Assembly: GCF_019837165.1 (NCBI RefSeq)
Contig: NZ_JAGYHC010000001.1
Span: 3,906,001-3,970,000 of the forward strand
Reading direction: 5' to 3'
Source of the DNA: Virgibacillus sp. NKC19-3
Lineage (GTDB): Bacteria; Bacillota; Bacilli; Bacillales; Amphibacillaceae
DNA: 64,000 bases
Shown: piece by piece, positions 9,693 through 19,132 of the stretch
How positions within the stretch are numbered: the first letter of the stretch is position 1
Layout of the letters: every line of letters begins with the position of its first letter
Program-made: the position numbers and the translations under genes
The notes under the pieces: model-generated
The model's input: only the letters and a program-made list of their open reading frames with translations
What the model was told of the DNA's origin: nothing
The model's database searches: none

Positions 9693-10409
9693 CTATTCAG
9701 GGTCCTTTTCCTGCTTCCCGTTGACCGTAAAAAATGCCATTGGCTGATCGGACTTACGCATGAGTTGGTTCACGTAAGAAGAAGTGAGGTGATAGCCATC
9801 TTCTATTTTTTCCGCCAAAAAATGGGTTCGCTCGAAAAGAATGGAGCGAAAGTGATCAAGCTGTCGCATGACTTTCTCCATTAACGCTTCCTGATTTTCC
9901 AGTCGATTTAGCACTTCATCATTGCTATTTTCCTGGTTCGTCATTTTTTCAGCTATCTGTTTTTGTAAGACAGTCTGTTCATCCATTTTCTTAACAAGCT
10001 GCTCGTTTGCCAGTCCATACGATTCCAGCCGGTTTTCAACGGTTTGCTGCGTGAGTCTCATCTGATTGATTTGCTCCATAAATTCCTGTTTCGGCACATG
10101 TTCGTTTTCTAATTTCTGCAGGCGTTCCAACACATGATGCTCTAGTTTCTCCTGCTGTTTATTCATTTCCTTCAGTTCGTTTAAGCGGCTGCCGATCTCC
10201 TGCCATCTCCCTGTCTGCACAATGTCCTGCTGCTGGTGCAGGTTTTTCAATCCATGAAACGAACGATAAAGGGATTTATTTACGTTTTGCTGCTCCTCTA
10301 TCATTTCAGCCATATGATTTCGTATAAAAACACCCTGATTCGGTTCATGAATCGCGGTATTATTTTTAAAAATATCCGTATGATTATCCTGATTGATATA
10401 CAGTCCCAT
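9693..10409 (-). CDS. coiled-coil protein of unknown function
   Basis: The protein has 238 residues, is rich in Gln, Glu, Lys and Leu, and has no membrane segment. Heptad-like stretches run from about residue 30 to 195 (RLNELKEMNKQQEKLEHHVLERL; VENRLESYGLANEQLVKKMDEQ). The N-terminus MGLYINQDNHTDIF and the C-terminal part HFRSILFERTHFLAEKIEDGYHLTSSYV look like folded, conserved ends. I chose ATG 10409 since AAGGAG lies 11 bases ahead; an upstream GTG touches that site. I do not recognise the family; a structural or surface-associated rod is one possibility. Confidence 0.7.
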   Translation of the reverse strand: MGLYINQDNHTDIFKNNTAIHEPNQGVFIRNHMAEMIEEQQNVNKSLYRSFHGLKNLHQQQDIVQTGRWQEIGSRLNELKEMNKQQEKLEHHVLERLQKLENEHVPKQEFMEQINQMRLTQQTVENRLESYGLANEQLVKKMDEQTVLQKQIAEKMTNQENSNDEVLNRLENQEALMEKVMRQLDHFRSILFERTHFLAEKIEDGYHLTSSYVNQLMRKSDQPMAFFTVNGKQEKDPE

Positions 10410-10585
10410 TCTACATAACACTCCTTACGCATTACTGCTACTATTCTATGCGTTTTCACGTTATATGGGACAATTGCACAGGAATATTTCATAAAAAGCT
10501 TGCAAAAAAAGGATATATTTGTATATAATGTGCATATAGTATATATACATTATATAAAGATAAACATGGGAGGGGCAGTGCGTCG

Positions 10586-10891
10586 ATGTCCGCCACAGAA
10601 AAAACCATTAACCGTAGTCCAGCCAAACGCTGGAGCATCACGATCGGTATATTTCTCATCGTCCAATTTATCTTCATCGCTATTGATGGTACTTTCTTGG
10701 AGCCAAACATAAACGATAGTGACCATTTTGTTGCCCAGCTGGGAAGATGGATTTTAGGCTCAACGCTTTTTACAGAATGGATTACCCCCTATTCGTATCC
10801 GCTTTTTAATTTATGGGTGACTATTCATGTGATTGCGATACTGGGGGAAGCCGTAGGAGAAATTGTTTCAAGAGGTTTTTCTAAAAAATAA
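10586..10891 (+). CDS. YfzA-like small membrane protein
   Basis: The 101-residue protein has two clear membrane segments (about 17-37 and 75-93) with WITPYSYPLFNLW between them. It resembles the YfzA family of Bacillus, whose role is unknown. The ATG follows GAGGGG. An AT-rich promoter-like stretch lies at 10515-10560. The gene precedes the GntR-ABC operon by 15 bases and may be its first member. Confidence 0.6.
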   Translation: MSATEKTINRSPAKRWSITIGIFLIVQFIFIAIDGTFLEPNINDSDHFVAQLGRWILGSTLFTEWITPYSYPLFNLWVTIHVIAILGEAVGEIVSRGFSKK

Positions 10892-10906
10892 AGAAGAGGG
10901 ATTCGC

Positions 10907-11278
10907 ATGAAAATTATCATTTCTAACAGTTCAAAGGAGCCAATTTATGAACAAATTACGAATCAAATGAAAGCTTCTATCTTAACAGGTGAACTACAAG
11001 AAGGAGCAGCGTTGCCCTCTATACGCCAACTCGCAAAAGATCTAAAAATTAGTGTGATAACGACGAAACGTGCCTATGAGGAATTGGAGAAAGCAGAATT
11101 TATCTACTCCATTGTTGGCAAAGGGTCTTTCGTTGCAGAGCAAAATTTAGAGGTCATGCGGGAGAAGAAACTGAAGGTTATTGAAGAACAGCTAAGTGCG
11201 GTCATAACGAATAGCAGAGAAATTGGGCTGTCTCTTGATGAGTTGCAACAATTATTGACGTTTTTATACGAGGAGTGA
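10907..11278 (+). CDS. GntR family regulator, YtrA type
   Basis: This 123-residue protein has a winged helix at 5-72 (PIYEQITNQMKASILTGELQEG, then LPSIRQLAKDLKISVITTKRAYEELEKAEF) and only a short helical C-terminal tail. That is the YtrA subfamily layout. YtrA-type repressors control adjacent ABC exporters and respond to cell-wall-acting agents. It is followed directly by the ATPase gene, whose start overlaps its stop region. It probably autoregulates the operon. Confidence 0.9.
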   Translation: MKIIISNSSKEPIYEQITNQMKASILTGELQEGAALPSIRQLAKDLKISVITTKRAYEELEKAEFIYSIVGKGSFVAEQNLEVMREKKLKVIEEQLSAVITNSREIGLSLDELQQLLTFLYEE

Positions 11279-11283
11279 CATGG

Positions 11284-12150
11284 ATGGAAAATATAGTTGA
11301 TTTAAAAAAGGTAACAAAAAATTTCAAAGGTTTTTCCGTTAAGAATATGGATTTACAAGTGAAGAGAGGCTTTGTCACGGGCTTCATTGGAGCAAATGGT
11401 GCTGGTAAATCGACAACGATAAAAATGATGATGAATCTATTAAAGCCAGATGCTGGGGAAATTAAGCTTTTTGGATTGGACTACAAGACGCATGAGAAGG
11501 CGATCAAGGAACGCATCGGCTTTGTATACGATAGCAATGTATTTTTTGAAGGGCTGAACTTAAAAGATATGAAGCATATTGTTGGACCAGCTTACAAAAA
11601 CTGGGATGATACATTGTTTTATCAATACGCGGAACAATTCGAATTACCATTACATAAAGCAATGAAAACGTTCTCGAAAGGAATGCAAATGAAGGCATCA
11701 TTGGCAATCGCCCTGTCCCATCATGCAGAGTTGATCATGATGGATGAGCCAACAGCAGGCTTAGATCCTATTTTTAGACGAGAACTGCTGGATCTTCTGC
11801 AGGAAATCATGCTTGATGGGAATCATACCATTTTCTTCTCCACGCATATTACAACTGATTTAGATCGTATCGCCGATTATATCGCTTTTATACAGAACGG
11901 GGAATTAGTATTTAATCAATCCATTCACGACGTGTTTGAAAACTATGCGCTCGTGAAAGGGGGAATGGATCTGTTGGAACGCGATACGGAAAGGGCTTTT
12001 GTTCAAGTTCATCGTGCGCCAACAGGATTTGAGGCATTAACGGACAATATCGGAGAAGTAAAAAATACTTTCGGGGATTCGGTTGTCATGGAACAAGCAT
12101 CACTGGAAGATATTATGTATTATTTGAAAGGGGGTATGCATCATGTTTAA
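11284..12150 (+). CDS. ABC transporter ATP-binding protein (YtrB-like)
   Basis: The 288-residue ATPase has Walker A GANGAGKST near 37-45, a signature-like FSKGMQMKAS near 133-142, and Walker B LIMMDEPTAGLDP near 153-165, then the H-loop STHI. The signature differs from LSGGQ but keeps the pattern of YtrB-type exporters. I place the start at ATG 11284, nine bases after GAGGAG; a GTG at 11275 touches that site. It pairs with the permease downstream, overlapping it by eight bases. Confidence 0.92.
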   Translation: MENIVDLKKVTKNFKGFSVKNMDLQVKRGFVTGFIGANGAGKSTTIKMMMNLLKPDAGEIKLFGLDYKTHEKAIKERIGFVYDSNVFFEGLNLKDMKHIVGPAYKNWDDTLFYQYAEQFELPLHKAMKTFSKGMQMKASLAIALSHHAELIMMDEPTAGLDPIFRRELLDLLQEIMLDGNHTIFFSTHITTDLDRIADYIAFIQNGELVFNQSIHDVFENYALVKGGMDLLERDTERAFVQVHRAPTGFEALTDNIGEVKNTFGDSVVMEQASLEDIMYYLKGGMHHV

Positions 12151-12748
12151 TCTAATCAGGCGTGATATCATACTGCAGAAGTGGTTGCTATTAACCTTTA
12201 TTCCTTTTGTCGCATTTTTTATCATCATGGACGTCCACCCAGCTTTGACTTTTCTCGTTGCCAGTATTTTTATTCCTTTTAATACTTTTGGTTACGACAA
12301 CAAAGCGGAGACGAATATCTTGTTAAACTCCTTACCTTATACACGTAAAGAAATTATCGCATCACGCTATCTTGGTTCTATTGTTTATATGGCTTTAAGT
12401 ATTGGAGTAACAAGTTTAGCATTAATTGTTTCAAATAAATCTTTTACGATGACTGACATTGCGATTGGCGGTGGCTTATTCTTAGCTTTTGCTGCATTTA
12501 CCTTTCCGTTGTTTTATATTTTTAAAACGGACTATCTGCTTCACATCGTGATAATTAGCTTTATTCTTTTAGCAGGCATAGGGCCGCCTATTGTAACGTT
12601 TTTGACAGATAATGTAACAGTAATAACAGATTTGATTTATCGTTTTTCCACTCCGGTTATATATACGGGAGCAGCAGCGATTGTAATGTTTTTCTATGCT
12701 GTATCTTGGGGAGTTTCCACAATTATTTATCAGCGAAAAGCGTTTTGA
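12143..12748 (+). CDS. ABC-2 type transporter permease
   Basis: The 201-residue protein has six hydrophobic segments and the motif NTFGYDNKAETNILLNSLPYTRKEIIASRY near 44-73, which is split across a cytoplasmic loop and is typical of the ABC2_membrane_2 permeases. With the ATPase just upstream it forms a two-component exporter under the GntR regulator. The substrate is unknown; YtrA-linked systems often respond to peptide antibiotics. Confidence 0.88.
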   Translation: MFNLIRRDIILQKWLLLTFIPFVAFFIIMDVHPALTFLVASIFIPFNTFGYDNKAETNILLNSLPYTRKEIIASRYLGSIVYMALSIGVTSLALIVSNKSFTMTDIAIGGGLFLAFAAFTFPLFYIFKTDYLLHIVIISFILLAGIGPPIVTFLTDNVTVITDLIYRFSTPVIYTGAAAIVMFFYAVSWGVSTIIYQRKAF

Positions 12749-12794
12749 TGGTTGATACGTTATCGAAGATGAAACCCGACTACCGACAAGATAT

Positions 12795-13034
12795 ACAATG
12801 TAAGAACCAGCGATATTCTTTGCTATAAGAGGCTGATACAAGCAATGGCGCGCTTCCTCATGATGCCAGACGAATATGGGCCCCGCCGATTGTCACCTTT
12901 CAAGATACAAGCATGTACGAAGTAGGCGCAAACGTTTTAATAATGGTCATTAGATGGGGGCAATCTTTATCCTCCTTCTCTTGCTTGGTATCCCCTTTTT
13001 ACGGAAAATAAATAAAAACAAGCAATCCTTTTGA
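12795..13034 (+). pseudogene. decayed C-terminal fragment of a membrane protein
   Basis: The gap 12749-13153 holds no intact gene. Conceptual translation from about 12825 reads RRIWAPPIVTFQDTSMYEVG, then NVLIMVIRW; after a one-base frame change near 12961 it continues as a typical final membrane helix, GAIFILLLLLGIPFLRK, ending at TGA 13032-13034. The coherent protein character in two frames suggests a broken gene. I do not recognise the parent. Confidence 0.4.
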
Positions 13035-13153
13035 CCCTCCCCCTCCACTTACTGTATCTTAGAACATATTAATCCAAGTAATTTTCTATGAATAAAATGC
13101 TATTGTATGAATAATCTATTATGAAGCACACTACAGTAGAGGAGGGGCGTTTC

Positions 13154-14380
13154 ATGAAGCGAATATGGAGGGGCTATATCAATGCGTCGCTTATTTTAAA
13201 AATTACAATTGCCTTGATTTTAGGTATTAGTGTCGGATTGATCTTTGGGGAAGATGCGGCGGTACTAGCGCCACTCGGCGATCTTTTACTTCGTTTGCTT
13301 ACGTTTCTCATTATCCCGCTCATTTTATTCACATTAATCGTCGGGGTAAACCAAACAAATATTAGTAACCTGGGGCGCATGGGCGGAAAAGTTTTTCTCT
13401 ATTACTTGCTAACTTCAGCATTGGCGATTGCCGTTGGATTAGCTGTTGCTAGTATCTTTTCCCCGGGGACTGGGATGACACTGGATACAGATCAGGAGCT
13501 CGATGTACCGGAGAATCCTGGTATCACAAGCGTTCTGTTAAATATTGTGCCTGAAAATATTGTCGCTGCTTTCAGCGATCTAAATCTTTTGGGAATCATT
13601 TTCACCGCGCTTGCATTCGGAATCGCAATCGCTGCTTTACGGTCTTCCGATACTAGTAGCGAGCTTGGAGAAGCTGTCTACAAAGTCATTGATGGACTAA
13701 ACGAAGCAACGTTAAATATCATGAAGGCCATCTTACAATATATTCCTATCGGTATTTTCGCCATCATTGCAGAAACGGTCGGTAATCAAGGTGCAGATAC
13801 CTTATTATCGCTAGGAAGTATGGTTGGTGTCCTCTATATCGCATTACTTGTACAGGTCGGTTTTTATATCATTTTCATGCTTTTATCAAACGTACCATTG
13901 AAAACATTTTTCACCCATGTACGTACGCCGATGATTACCGCTTTTGTTACACAAAGCAGTTCAGGAGCCTTGCCGCTGACATTAAATGCGGCAAGAGACA
14001 TGGGGCTTTCCAAAAGTCTATATGGATTCAGCCTCCCGCTGGGTGCAACGGTAAATATGGATGGAGCGGCGATGCGCATTGCCGTATCCGCTGTTTTTGC
14101 CGCCAATATTATTGGGGATCCATTAACTTTTGCGGAGATGCTGCAGGTTGTGTTGATCGGAACATTGGCTTCTGTTGGAACAGCCGGCGTCCCGGGTGCG
14201 GGCATTGTTATGATTGCTACCGTATTCGTACAAGTAGGCCTGCCAATGGAAGCTGTTGCCCTACTTACCTCTGTCGATGCACTAATCGGAATGGGATGCA
14301 CTGCCCTTAATATTACCGGTGACTTAGTCGGTACATCAATTATTGATAAATCAGAGAGGAAACGTATGAATGGAAGTTAA
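13154..14380 (+). CDS. dicarboxylate/amino acid:cation symporter
   Basis: The 408-residue protein belongs to the DAACS (GltP/DctA) family. It has eight membrane helices with two re-entrant loops; the serine-rich loop appears as TQSSSGALPLTL near 265-276, and the substrate-binding block as PLGATVNMDGAAM near 294-306. VGTAGVPGAG near 344-353 is the second hairpin. It imports glutamate, aspartate or C4-dicarboxylates with sodium or protons. I use ATG 13154 because GAGGAGGGG is six bases ahead; the ATG at 13121 has no such site. Confidence 0.93.
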   Translation: MKRIWRGYINASLILKITIALILGISVGLIFGEDAAVLAPLGDLLLRLLTFLIIPLILFTLIVGVNQTNISNLGRMGGKVFLYYLLTSALAIAVGLAVASIFSPGTGMTLDTDQELDVPENPGITSVLLNIVPENIVAAFSDLNLLGIIFTALAFGIAIAALRSSDTSSELGEAVYKVIDGLNEATLNIMKAILQYIPIGIFAIIAETVGNQGADTLLSLGSMVGVLYIALLVQVGFYIIFMLLSNVPLKTFFTHVRTPMITAFVTQSSSGALPLTLNAARDMGLSKSLYGFSLPLGATVNMDGAAMRIAVSAVFAANIIGDPLTFAEMLQVVLIGTLASVGTAGVPGAGIVMIATVFVQVGLPMEAVALLTSVDALIGMGCTALNITGDLVGTSIIDKSERKRMNGS

Positions 14381-14384
14381 ATGG

Positions 14385-14669
14385 AGGTGAGGTTGGGACA
14401 AAAGTGTTTTTAACAAATAAATTCTGAACATATAACGCTTCGGAAATATACTTCGCGAACCTTAGGGCGGCTGGTTAGCGCCCCTTGTGCGCTTCGTGTT
14501 GCAAATGACTTCGAGGGGCAGCACTCCCCGCAAAAAAGATTGCTATCCGCGTTTTTAGGTGTCTCACCTATGCCTTGCCTCCCGCTGGAATCTCCGCATA
14601 TTTCCTACGTTAAGTTTGATAATGTTCGTCTTTTTAACGAAACACGTTTGTTTTGCCCCAGCCTCACCT
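14385..14669. mobile_element. MITE-like element with terminal inverted repeats
   Basis: About 285 bases are bounded by inverted repeats: AGGTGAGGTTGGGACAAAA at the left and its near complement at 14651-14669. The interior contains CTTCGCGAACC..GGGGC hairpin remnants and no reading frame. It looks like a degenerate non-autonomous element of the GGGACAAAA type seen in Bacillaceae. Confidence 0.6.
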
Positions 14670-14783
14670 TATTTTTGTTGCGAATTCCCTCTCGGATACG
14701 TTTCTTCTGCAACTAGTTTCGCACGTGATATACTTCTTCATGTACCAAAGAGGAATTCTCTAATACATGAATCCAGTGTAATC

Positions 14784-15063
14784 GAAGGAATCATGTACTT
14801 GAGGCACCCGCTCAGGTACATCGTTCGGGCGAAATCAAGGGAATCATGTACTTGAGGCACCCGCTCAGGTACATCGTTCGGCGAGATCAAGGGAATCATG
14901 TACTTGAGGCGCCCGCTCAGGTACATCGATCAGCGAATTCGAGGGAATCATATACTTGAAGCACCCGCTCAAGTACATCGTTCGGCGAAACCAGAGGAAT
15001 CATGTACTAGAGGCGCCCTCTCAAGTACATCGTTCGGACGAAACCGAGGGAACCATGTACTAG
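14784..15063. repeat. 52-53 bp tandem repeat, each unit a hairpin
   Basis: The ATGTACTTGAG cores begin at 14793, 14846, 14898, 14950 (as ATATAC) and 15002, with a truncated sixth at 15055. Each core is followed after seven bases (GCACCCG type) by CTCARGTACAT, which is its inverted complement. Period is 52-53 bases. Units differ by a few bases that mostly keep pairing. The array abuts the 3' end of the DUF6688-like gene. Confidence 0.9.
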
Positions 15064-15070
15064 ATAACGT

Positions 15071-16270
15071 TTATCCATGGAATTTTGGCATCTTCGTCTC
15101 TTCTACATTCATATTAGTTCTCAGGCCTTTTCCTCTCAACTCACTATACTGCATACAAATTCGATTCTCCGGATTCTTATCAACGGAATATAATACAAAA
15201 AGGAAAAACCATTCCAGCGGTTTCATGAAAAGATACACCATATCCGCCGCTGTCTTTGTTTTAATGTGCTTACTTAGTGGATAGCCATATCTATCATAAA
15301 ACATGCGAATAGCCCGATGGCAGTTTGGCATATATTCTTCCAGGATATTTTCAAATGCATTGGCAATGAGTAATTGGCGATTCACAACAATTCGATTGCC
15401 ATGCCGAACGCCAGCTCGAACTGGCTTCACTAATTTTTTATGGCCTCTTGCAGAAACCGTACATAAATAATGACCATCCCCTTCAACCATCTCCGGTTTA
15501 GGGGCAGGTATATTCGAATAATTAAAACTGCTCGTATCCAAGAAAACGCGTATAAAGCTATCAGGTCGTTGTCCAAAGAGAAGCAACATAAATTGAATAA
15601 TAAGAAGCACCGGCAACGACAGGAAAACCCACAAAACGGGCATTTTTCTATATGAAAAAAATATACGATAAAGGAAAGTCATAAACCTATTTGTATGATG
15701 GAGGTCTCTTTCTTGCTGCCGCGCAGAAAAGTAATCCAAGGCACTTTTTAGTCTCGCGATATATAAGAAACTTAATGCAACAAAACCCGTTTGCAGCAAA
15801 ATGATGGAGAATCCAGTAAAAAAGAAGCTATCCGTATAATGTGTAAATCCAGTATGCATGATATAAACGGCTGTAAACAGAATGGTTAAAACAAGCAAAG
15901 CGCTACAGACGACATACAGAATAGGTGACAATTTCTCGAGCTGTATACTCAACATCCAATAGGCAAGAATACCAAGGAGTAAAAAGGCAAGAACGGTAGA
16001 AATATGCCTGCCATTAAGCGACGCGTACCCATCTAAAAAAGCACCTGTATACTGATAATAATGTAGTGGCTCTCCACCAACCAGACCGTACCCGTTGGCC
16101 CACAAGCCTATAAAAATCAAAAAGTAAATGATAAAGAAATGAAATATCTCCATTTTCTTTACACCCACTTTTTCTCCCACATTTCTGGTAAAGCTTTTGA
16201 CCATGTTTACAAATGGATAGATAAGCATAGATACGACTAAGACGATGATGATCAAAAGAAACATGCTCAT
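15071..16270 (-). CDS. polytopic membrane protein, DUF6688-like
   Basis: This 399-residue protein has about seven membrane helices up to residue 250, followed by a soluble C-terminal domain with HYLCTVSARGHKKLVKPVRAG, NRQLLIANAFENIL and FYDRYGYPLSKHI. This conserved soluble block fits the DUF6688 family as far as I recall; no function is known. The start is ATG 16270, six bases after GGGAGG; an upstream ATG overlaps that site. It follows the ypjP-like gene, but a strong terminator separates them. Confidence 0.65.
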   Translation of the reverse strand: MSMFLLIIIVLVVSMLIYPFVNMVKSFTRNVGEKVGVKKMEIFHFFIIYFLIFIGLWANGYGLVGGEPLHYYQYTGAFLDGYASLNGRHISTVLAFLLLGILAYWMLSIQLEKLSPILYVVCSALLVLTILFTAVYIMHTGFTHYTDSFFFTGFSIILLQTGFVALSFLYIARLKSALDYFSARQQERDLHHTNRFMTFLYRIFFSYRKMPVLWVFLSLPVLLIIQFMLLLFGQRPDSFIRVFLDTSSFNYSNIPAPKPEMVEGDGHYLCTVSARGHKKLVKPVRAGVRHGNRIVVNRQLLIANAFENILEEYMPNCHRAIRMFYDRYGYPLSKHIKTKTAADMVYLFMKPLEWFFLFVLYSVDKNPENRICMQYSELRGKGLRTNMNVEETKMPKFHG

Positions 16271-16295
16271 TCTTCCTCCCATAATAAAAGTGAAC

Positions 16296-16323
16296 CAAAA
16301 AAAGCACCAGCTCCCTGGTGCTT
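16296..16323 (-). terminator. terminator of the ypjP-like gene
   Basis: Arms AAGCACCAG and CTGGTGCTT flank a four-base loop and are followed on the minus strand by seven Ts. It lies between the YpjP-like gene and the next minus-strand gene. Confidence 0.9.
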
Positions 16324-16329
16324 ATCCCA

Positions 16330-16929
16330 TTATGCCATCCATTTTGGCGGCATATTTTTATCCCAGTAAATTTCCCCGATTTCATGATGTTGCGCGAATT
16401 TATCATGATCTAAATGATAATGGAAATTGAACCAATACCCTTCTAATGGTCGATTATCACGACGTACATGAAATTTGGCAACATCCTTTTGCGCACTGTA
16501 ATTGTAAATGTTAAAGATTCTTTCCCCGTCGCCTGAAGCAGGCTGTTCGGTGATATCATAATAGGCAAGCGTGTCCTCTCCAGCATCCAGCAGAATGGTT
16601 TCGAGTACTTCTTCCATTTTAGGTAAAATCACTGCATAAAATTCGTCTTCAACCTGGTTTGCTATCTTCGGGCCTAGCTTCGTAAGTGTCTGCTCTTTCG
16701 CCTTCGCTGTTAGACTACGTATAAAGTAATCTTCGCTATAGGGTTCCAGCGTTACATCTATATCGTCAATCGTTTCTGTTTCTAGTGTTGCATCGGATAT
16801 TCCATCATCGATATTTGTAAGTGCTTTATTGTCCTCTGCATCCGTGGTTAACAGGGATGGAGGAGTATACATTCCCAGTGTAACAATGGTAATAAGCACA
16901 ACCGCTATTTTTCGCATCCACCGTTTCAT
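16330..16929 (-). CDS. ypjP: YpjP-like protein
   Basis: The 199-residue protein has an N-terminal signal-like helix (MKRWMRKIAVVLITIVTLGMY), then a soluble domain with LEPYSEDYFIRSLTAKAKEQTLTKLGPKI and the conserved ending GEIYWDKNMPPKWM. The ending and layout fit the YpjP family of Bacillus, whose function is unknown. I use ATG 16929, ten bases after AAGGGA; upstream codons add an unrelated extension. It is probably exported or membrane-anchored on the outer face. Confidence 0.75.
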   Translation of the reverse strand: MKRWMRKIAVVLITIVTLGMYTPPSLLTTDAEDNKALTNIDDGISDATLETETIDDIDVTLEPYSEDYFIRSLTAKAKEQTLTKLGPKIANQVEDEFYAVILPKMEEVLETILLDAGEDTLAYYDITEQPASGDGERIFNIYNYSAQKDVAKFHVRRDNRPLEGYWFNFHYHLDHDKFAQHHEIGEIYWDKNMPPKWMA

Positions 16930-17060
16930 AACAAAGTGATCCCTTCTCTTATGTACTACCATAATTGTAACATCTTGAAGGGCCATGTCTATAAATTTTT
17001 TAATTTTTTATAAAACGGTAATGCTTTTATACAGAAATCCCTAACTTCCTGTAAAAACGT

Positions 17061-17097
17061 AAAGGCCCTTTCCGCTTGAACCACGGCTCGGGCCTTT
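17061..17097 (-). terminator. terminator of spoVR
   Basis: AAAGGCCC and GGGCCTTT arms with a 21-base loop that pairs internally, followed by a T-rich stretch on the minus strand, lie just after the spoVR stop. Confidence 0.75.
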
Positions 17098-17113
17098 CAT
17101 CCATTCGTTCCTT

Positions 17114-18523
17114 TTATATGTGTCTACGCCTCATCTGATCGCCATCATACAAATAAACAACCTGCTTATCCTCTACAACTGTTTCCATATGCACCGGGCG
17201 TCCCCACAATTGATATAGATAAGGAAGGACATTTTCCAAGTAGTGCAAATCAAGTTCTGTTCCCTCATAGCTATGCACCAAATACAGTTCACCGTTCCGC
17301 GAGTAGTCGCCATTTTCCACCGTTATATACGGAAAACCTCCATTCACTCGCATGGAAACAAGTTGATCCCGCACATTTTCATAATCCTTATCTGAAATAA
17401 GATAATCCCTGCCCTGTTTTTCAAAAAGGTACATATCTTCCCGTTTCACAAGATTTTTGGTTAAATAATTTCGGATAAATGATATATCTGATTCAATTTC
17501 CCGTGCTTCGAACATTTTCTCCCTGCCAGAGCCTGGTTCAACGCCGCGTAACCGCATTTCTTCCGTTGGATGATTATAACGCTCCTCGATGTCTTCATAC
17601 ATTTTCACCCCTAAATAGTATGGATTAATCTGTTGCTTGGACGGTTGCACAACACCGGCGTTTAGCTTAGCAAATTCAATGGTTTCATCGGAAGTTAAGT
17701 TCATTTCCCTCAAAATACGCTGATGCCAGTAAGACGCCCAGCCTTCATTCATGATTTTCGTCTCCAACTGTGGCCAGAAATACTGCATTTCTTCGCGCAT
17801 CATTGTCAAAATATCACGTTGCCAATCATCAAGCTCACGACTATATTCCTCGATGAAGAGCAAAAGGTCCTTTTCCGGGCTGGGAGGGAATTTTTTGCTT
17901 TTCTTATTCGTTTTTTCCCTTTTATTTACTGGATCTTGATCAAGGGTCCATAAATCATCATAAGGTGTTTTGATGACAGCTGGTTCTTCCTCGTCTTCCT
18001 CCAGTTCATAACTTGCGAGTCTCGGTCTTACAATGGATGGGTCGATATGTTCTTGAATAGCCAACACAGCATCCAGAAAGTGTTCCACTTCCTCTTTTCC
18101 GTGGATCTGTTCATAATTCGCGATTCGTTCTGCTGTCGCCGTCATACTCTCTACCATGTCGCGCCTTGTATTAGAAAAACGAATATTATTCTTGAAAAAA
18201 TCACAATGGGCGAGTACATGAGCAACAATCAGCTTATTCTGGATAAGGCTATTTGTATCAAGCAAAAATGCATAACATGGATTGGAATTGATGACAAGTT
18301 CGTATATTTGGCTCAAGCCCAGATCATAATGTAACTTCATTTTATGAAATTGTTTTCCAAAACTCCAATGGGTAAAACGCGTCGGCATACCATACGCGCC
18401 GAATGTATACACAATATCTGCAGGACAAATTTCATAACGCATCGGATAAAAATCAAGTCCAAATCCGATTGCAATTTCCGTAATCTCATCAATCGCATAG
18501 TCAAGCTCCTTCATCTCCGACAA
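17114..18523 (-). CDS. spoVR: SpoVR family protein
   Basis: The 469-residue protein matches SpoVR, needed for proper spore cortex formation in Bacillus. Conserved blocks are [33 protein letters not shown] near 25-56, [11 protein letters not shown] near 107-117, [12 protein letters not shown] near 258-269, and [17 protein letters not shown] near 297-313. It starts with TTG at 18523, six bases after GGAGGG. In many bacteria spoVR is linked to prkA and yhbH, as here within about 4 kb. Expression under SigmaE is expected from family knowledge; no promoter was proved. Confidence 0.95.
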   Translation of the reverse strand: MSEMKELDYAIDEITEIAIGFGLDFYPMRYEICPADIVYTFGAYGMPTRFTHWSFGKQFHKMKLHYDLGLSQIYELVINSNPCYAFLLDTNSLIQNKLIVAHVLAHCDFFKNNIRFSNTRRDMVESMTATAERIANYEQIHGKEEVEHFLDAVLAIQEHIDPSIVRPRLASYELEEDEEEPAVIKTPYDDLWTLDQDPVNKREKTNKKSKKFPPSPEKDLLLFIEEYSRELDDWQRDILTMMREEMQYFWPQLETKIMNEGWASYWHQRILREMNLTSDETIEFAKLNAGVVQPSKQQINPYYLGVKMYEDIEERYNHPTEEMRLRGVEPGSGREKMFEAREIESDISFIRNYLTKNLVKREDMYLFEKQGRDYLISDKDYENVRDQLVSMRVNGGFPYITVENGDYSRNGELYLVHSYEGTELDLHYLENVLPYLYQLWGRPVHMETVVEDKQVVYLYDGDQMRRRHI

Positions 18524-18597
18524 TCAAATCCCTCCAAACATCCTTTTTATAACTTATGAACCAAACTGCAAATCATGAACCGAACAAATACCGAACA

Positions 18598-18638
18598 GTG
18601 CCTGGCACCACCCGGATTTTGTCGGAGTTTGTCAAAGC
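18598..18638. repeat. dispersed repeat (GTGCCTGGCACC / CGGAGTTTGTCAAA type)
   Basis: A 12-base palindrome GTGCCTGGCACC is followed by CGGAGTTTGTCAAA at 18623. The same 14 bases recur at 19192-19205, so this small gene is flanked by two copies. A relative of the palindrome is at 51497-51505. Confidence 0.65.
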
Positions 18639-18719
18639 TATATATTACCACTGGTTTAGCTTGAATATGTTGTATGAGTGTGTGGAAAATGGAGAGATTA
18701 AATAGTAGGAGGGATGACG

Positions 18720-19103
18720 ATGAATCCGCAATTTTTATCGATTGAAGCATTTCATGAGTTCCTAAGCCGGTGGTCCGGGAGAGATATTATAATCACCAAG
18801 CATGAGATGGATGATTTAGACGAAATACGGATGCAGTTACAAGACATTTCATATGAAATAAACACCAGAAGGATTGATGATTATCAATCAACGTATGTGC
18901 TGCAACTAAGTGGTAATGGAGAAATTGAAACAACAACGAATAACTTCCAGCCCCTTCCATCCCCAACATACGAAATCCCGCTTGAAGATACTTCTCTCTA
19001 TGAATTTGATGGCTCTGCTTTTTTAATTAGTACAAGCCGAGCCGTGTATAAAGTGAAACTTTATGCAGAGGGGAGTCTTCTCCTTCCTCTGCATATTAGT
19101 TGA
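18720..19103 (+). CDS. hypothetical protein
   Basis: This 127-residue soluble protein has an acidic first half (FHEFLSRWSGRDIIITKHEMDDLDEIRMQL) and a beta-rich second half. I recognise no family. I chose ATG 18720 since AGGAGGG lies about six bases upstream; the ATG at 18714 touches that site. It lies between spoVR and yhbH on the opposite strand, flanked by two copies of a 14-base repeat, so it could be a late insertion into the sporulation cluster. Confidence 0.6.
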   Translation: MNPQFLSIEAFHEFLSRWSGRDIIITKHEMDDLDEIRMQLQDISYEINTRRIDDYQSTYVLQLSGNGEIETTTNNFQPLPSPTYEIPLEDTSLYEFDGSAFLISTSRAVYKVKLYAEGSLLLPLHIS

Positions 19104-19132
19104 CCGAATCGAGCCACTACTGAATGTTTGAT

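Noticed and set aside
13864-14301. 145-codon minus-strand frame inside the symporter gene
   Set aside because: It is a shadow of a strongly conserved coding region on the other strand.
14738-14926. 62-codon minus-strand frame over the palindromic repeat
   Set aside because: It reads the repeat itself (MYLSGRLKYMIP-like) with no ribosome binding site.
14784-15063. CRISPR-like array
   Set aside because: Units are contiguous and wholly similar; there are no unique spacers, and no cas genes are near.
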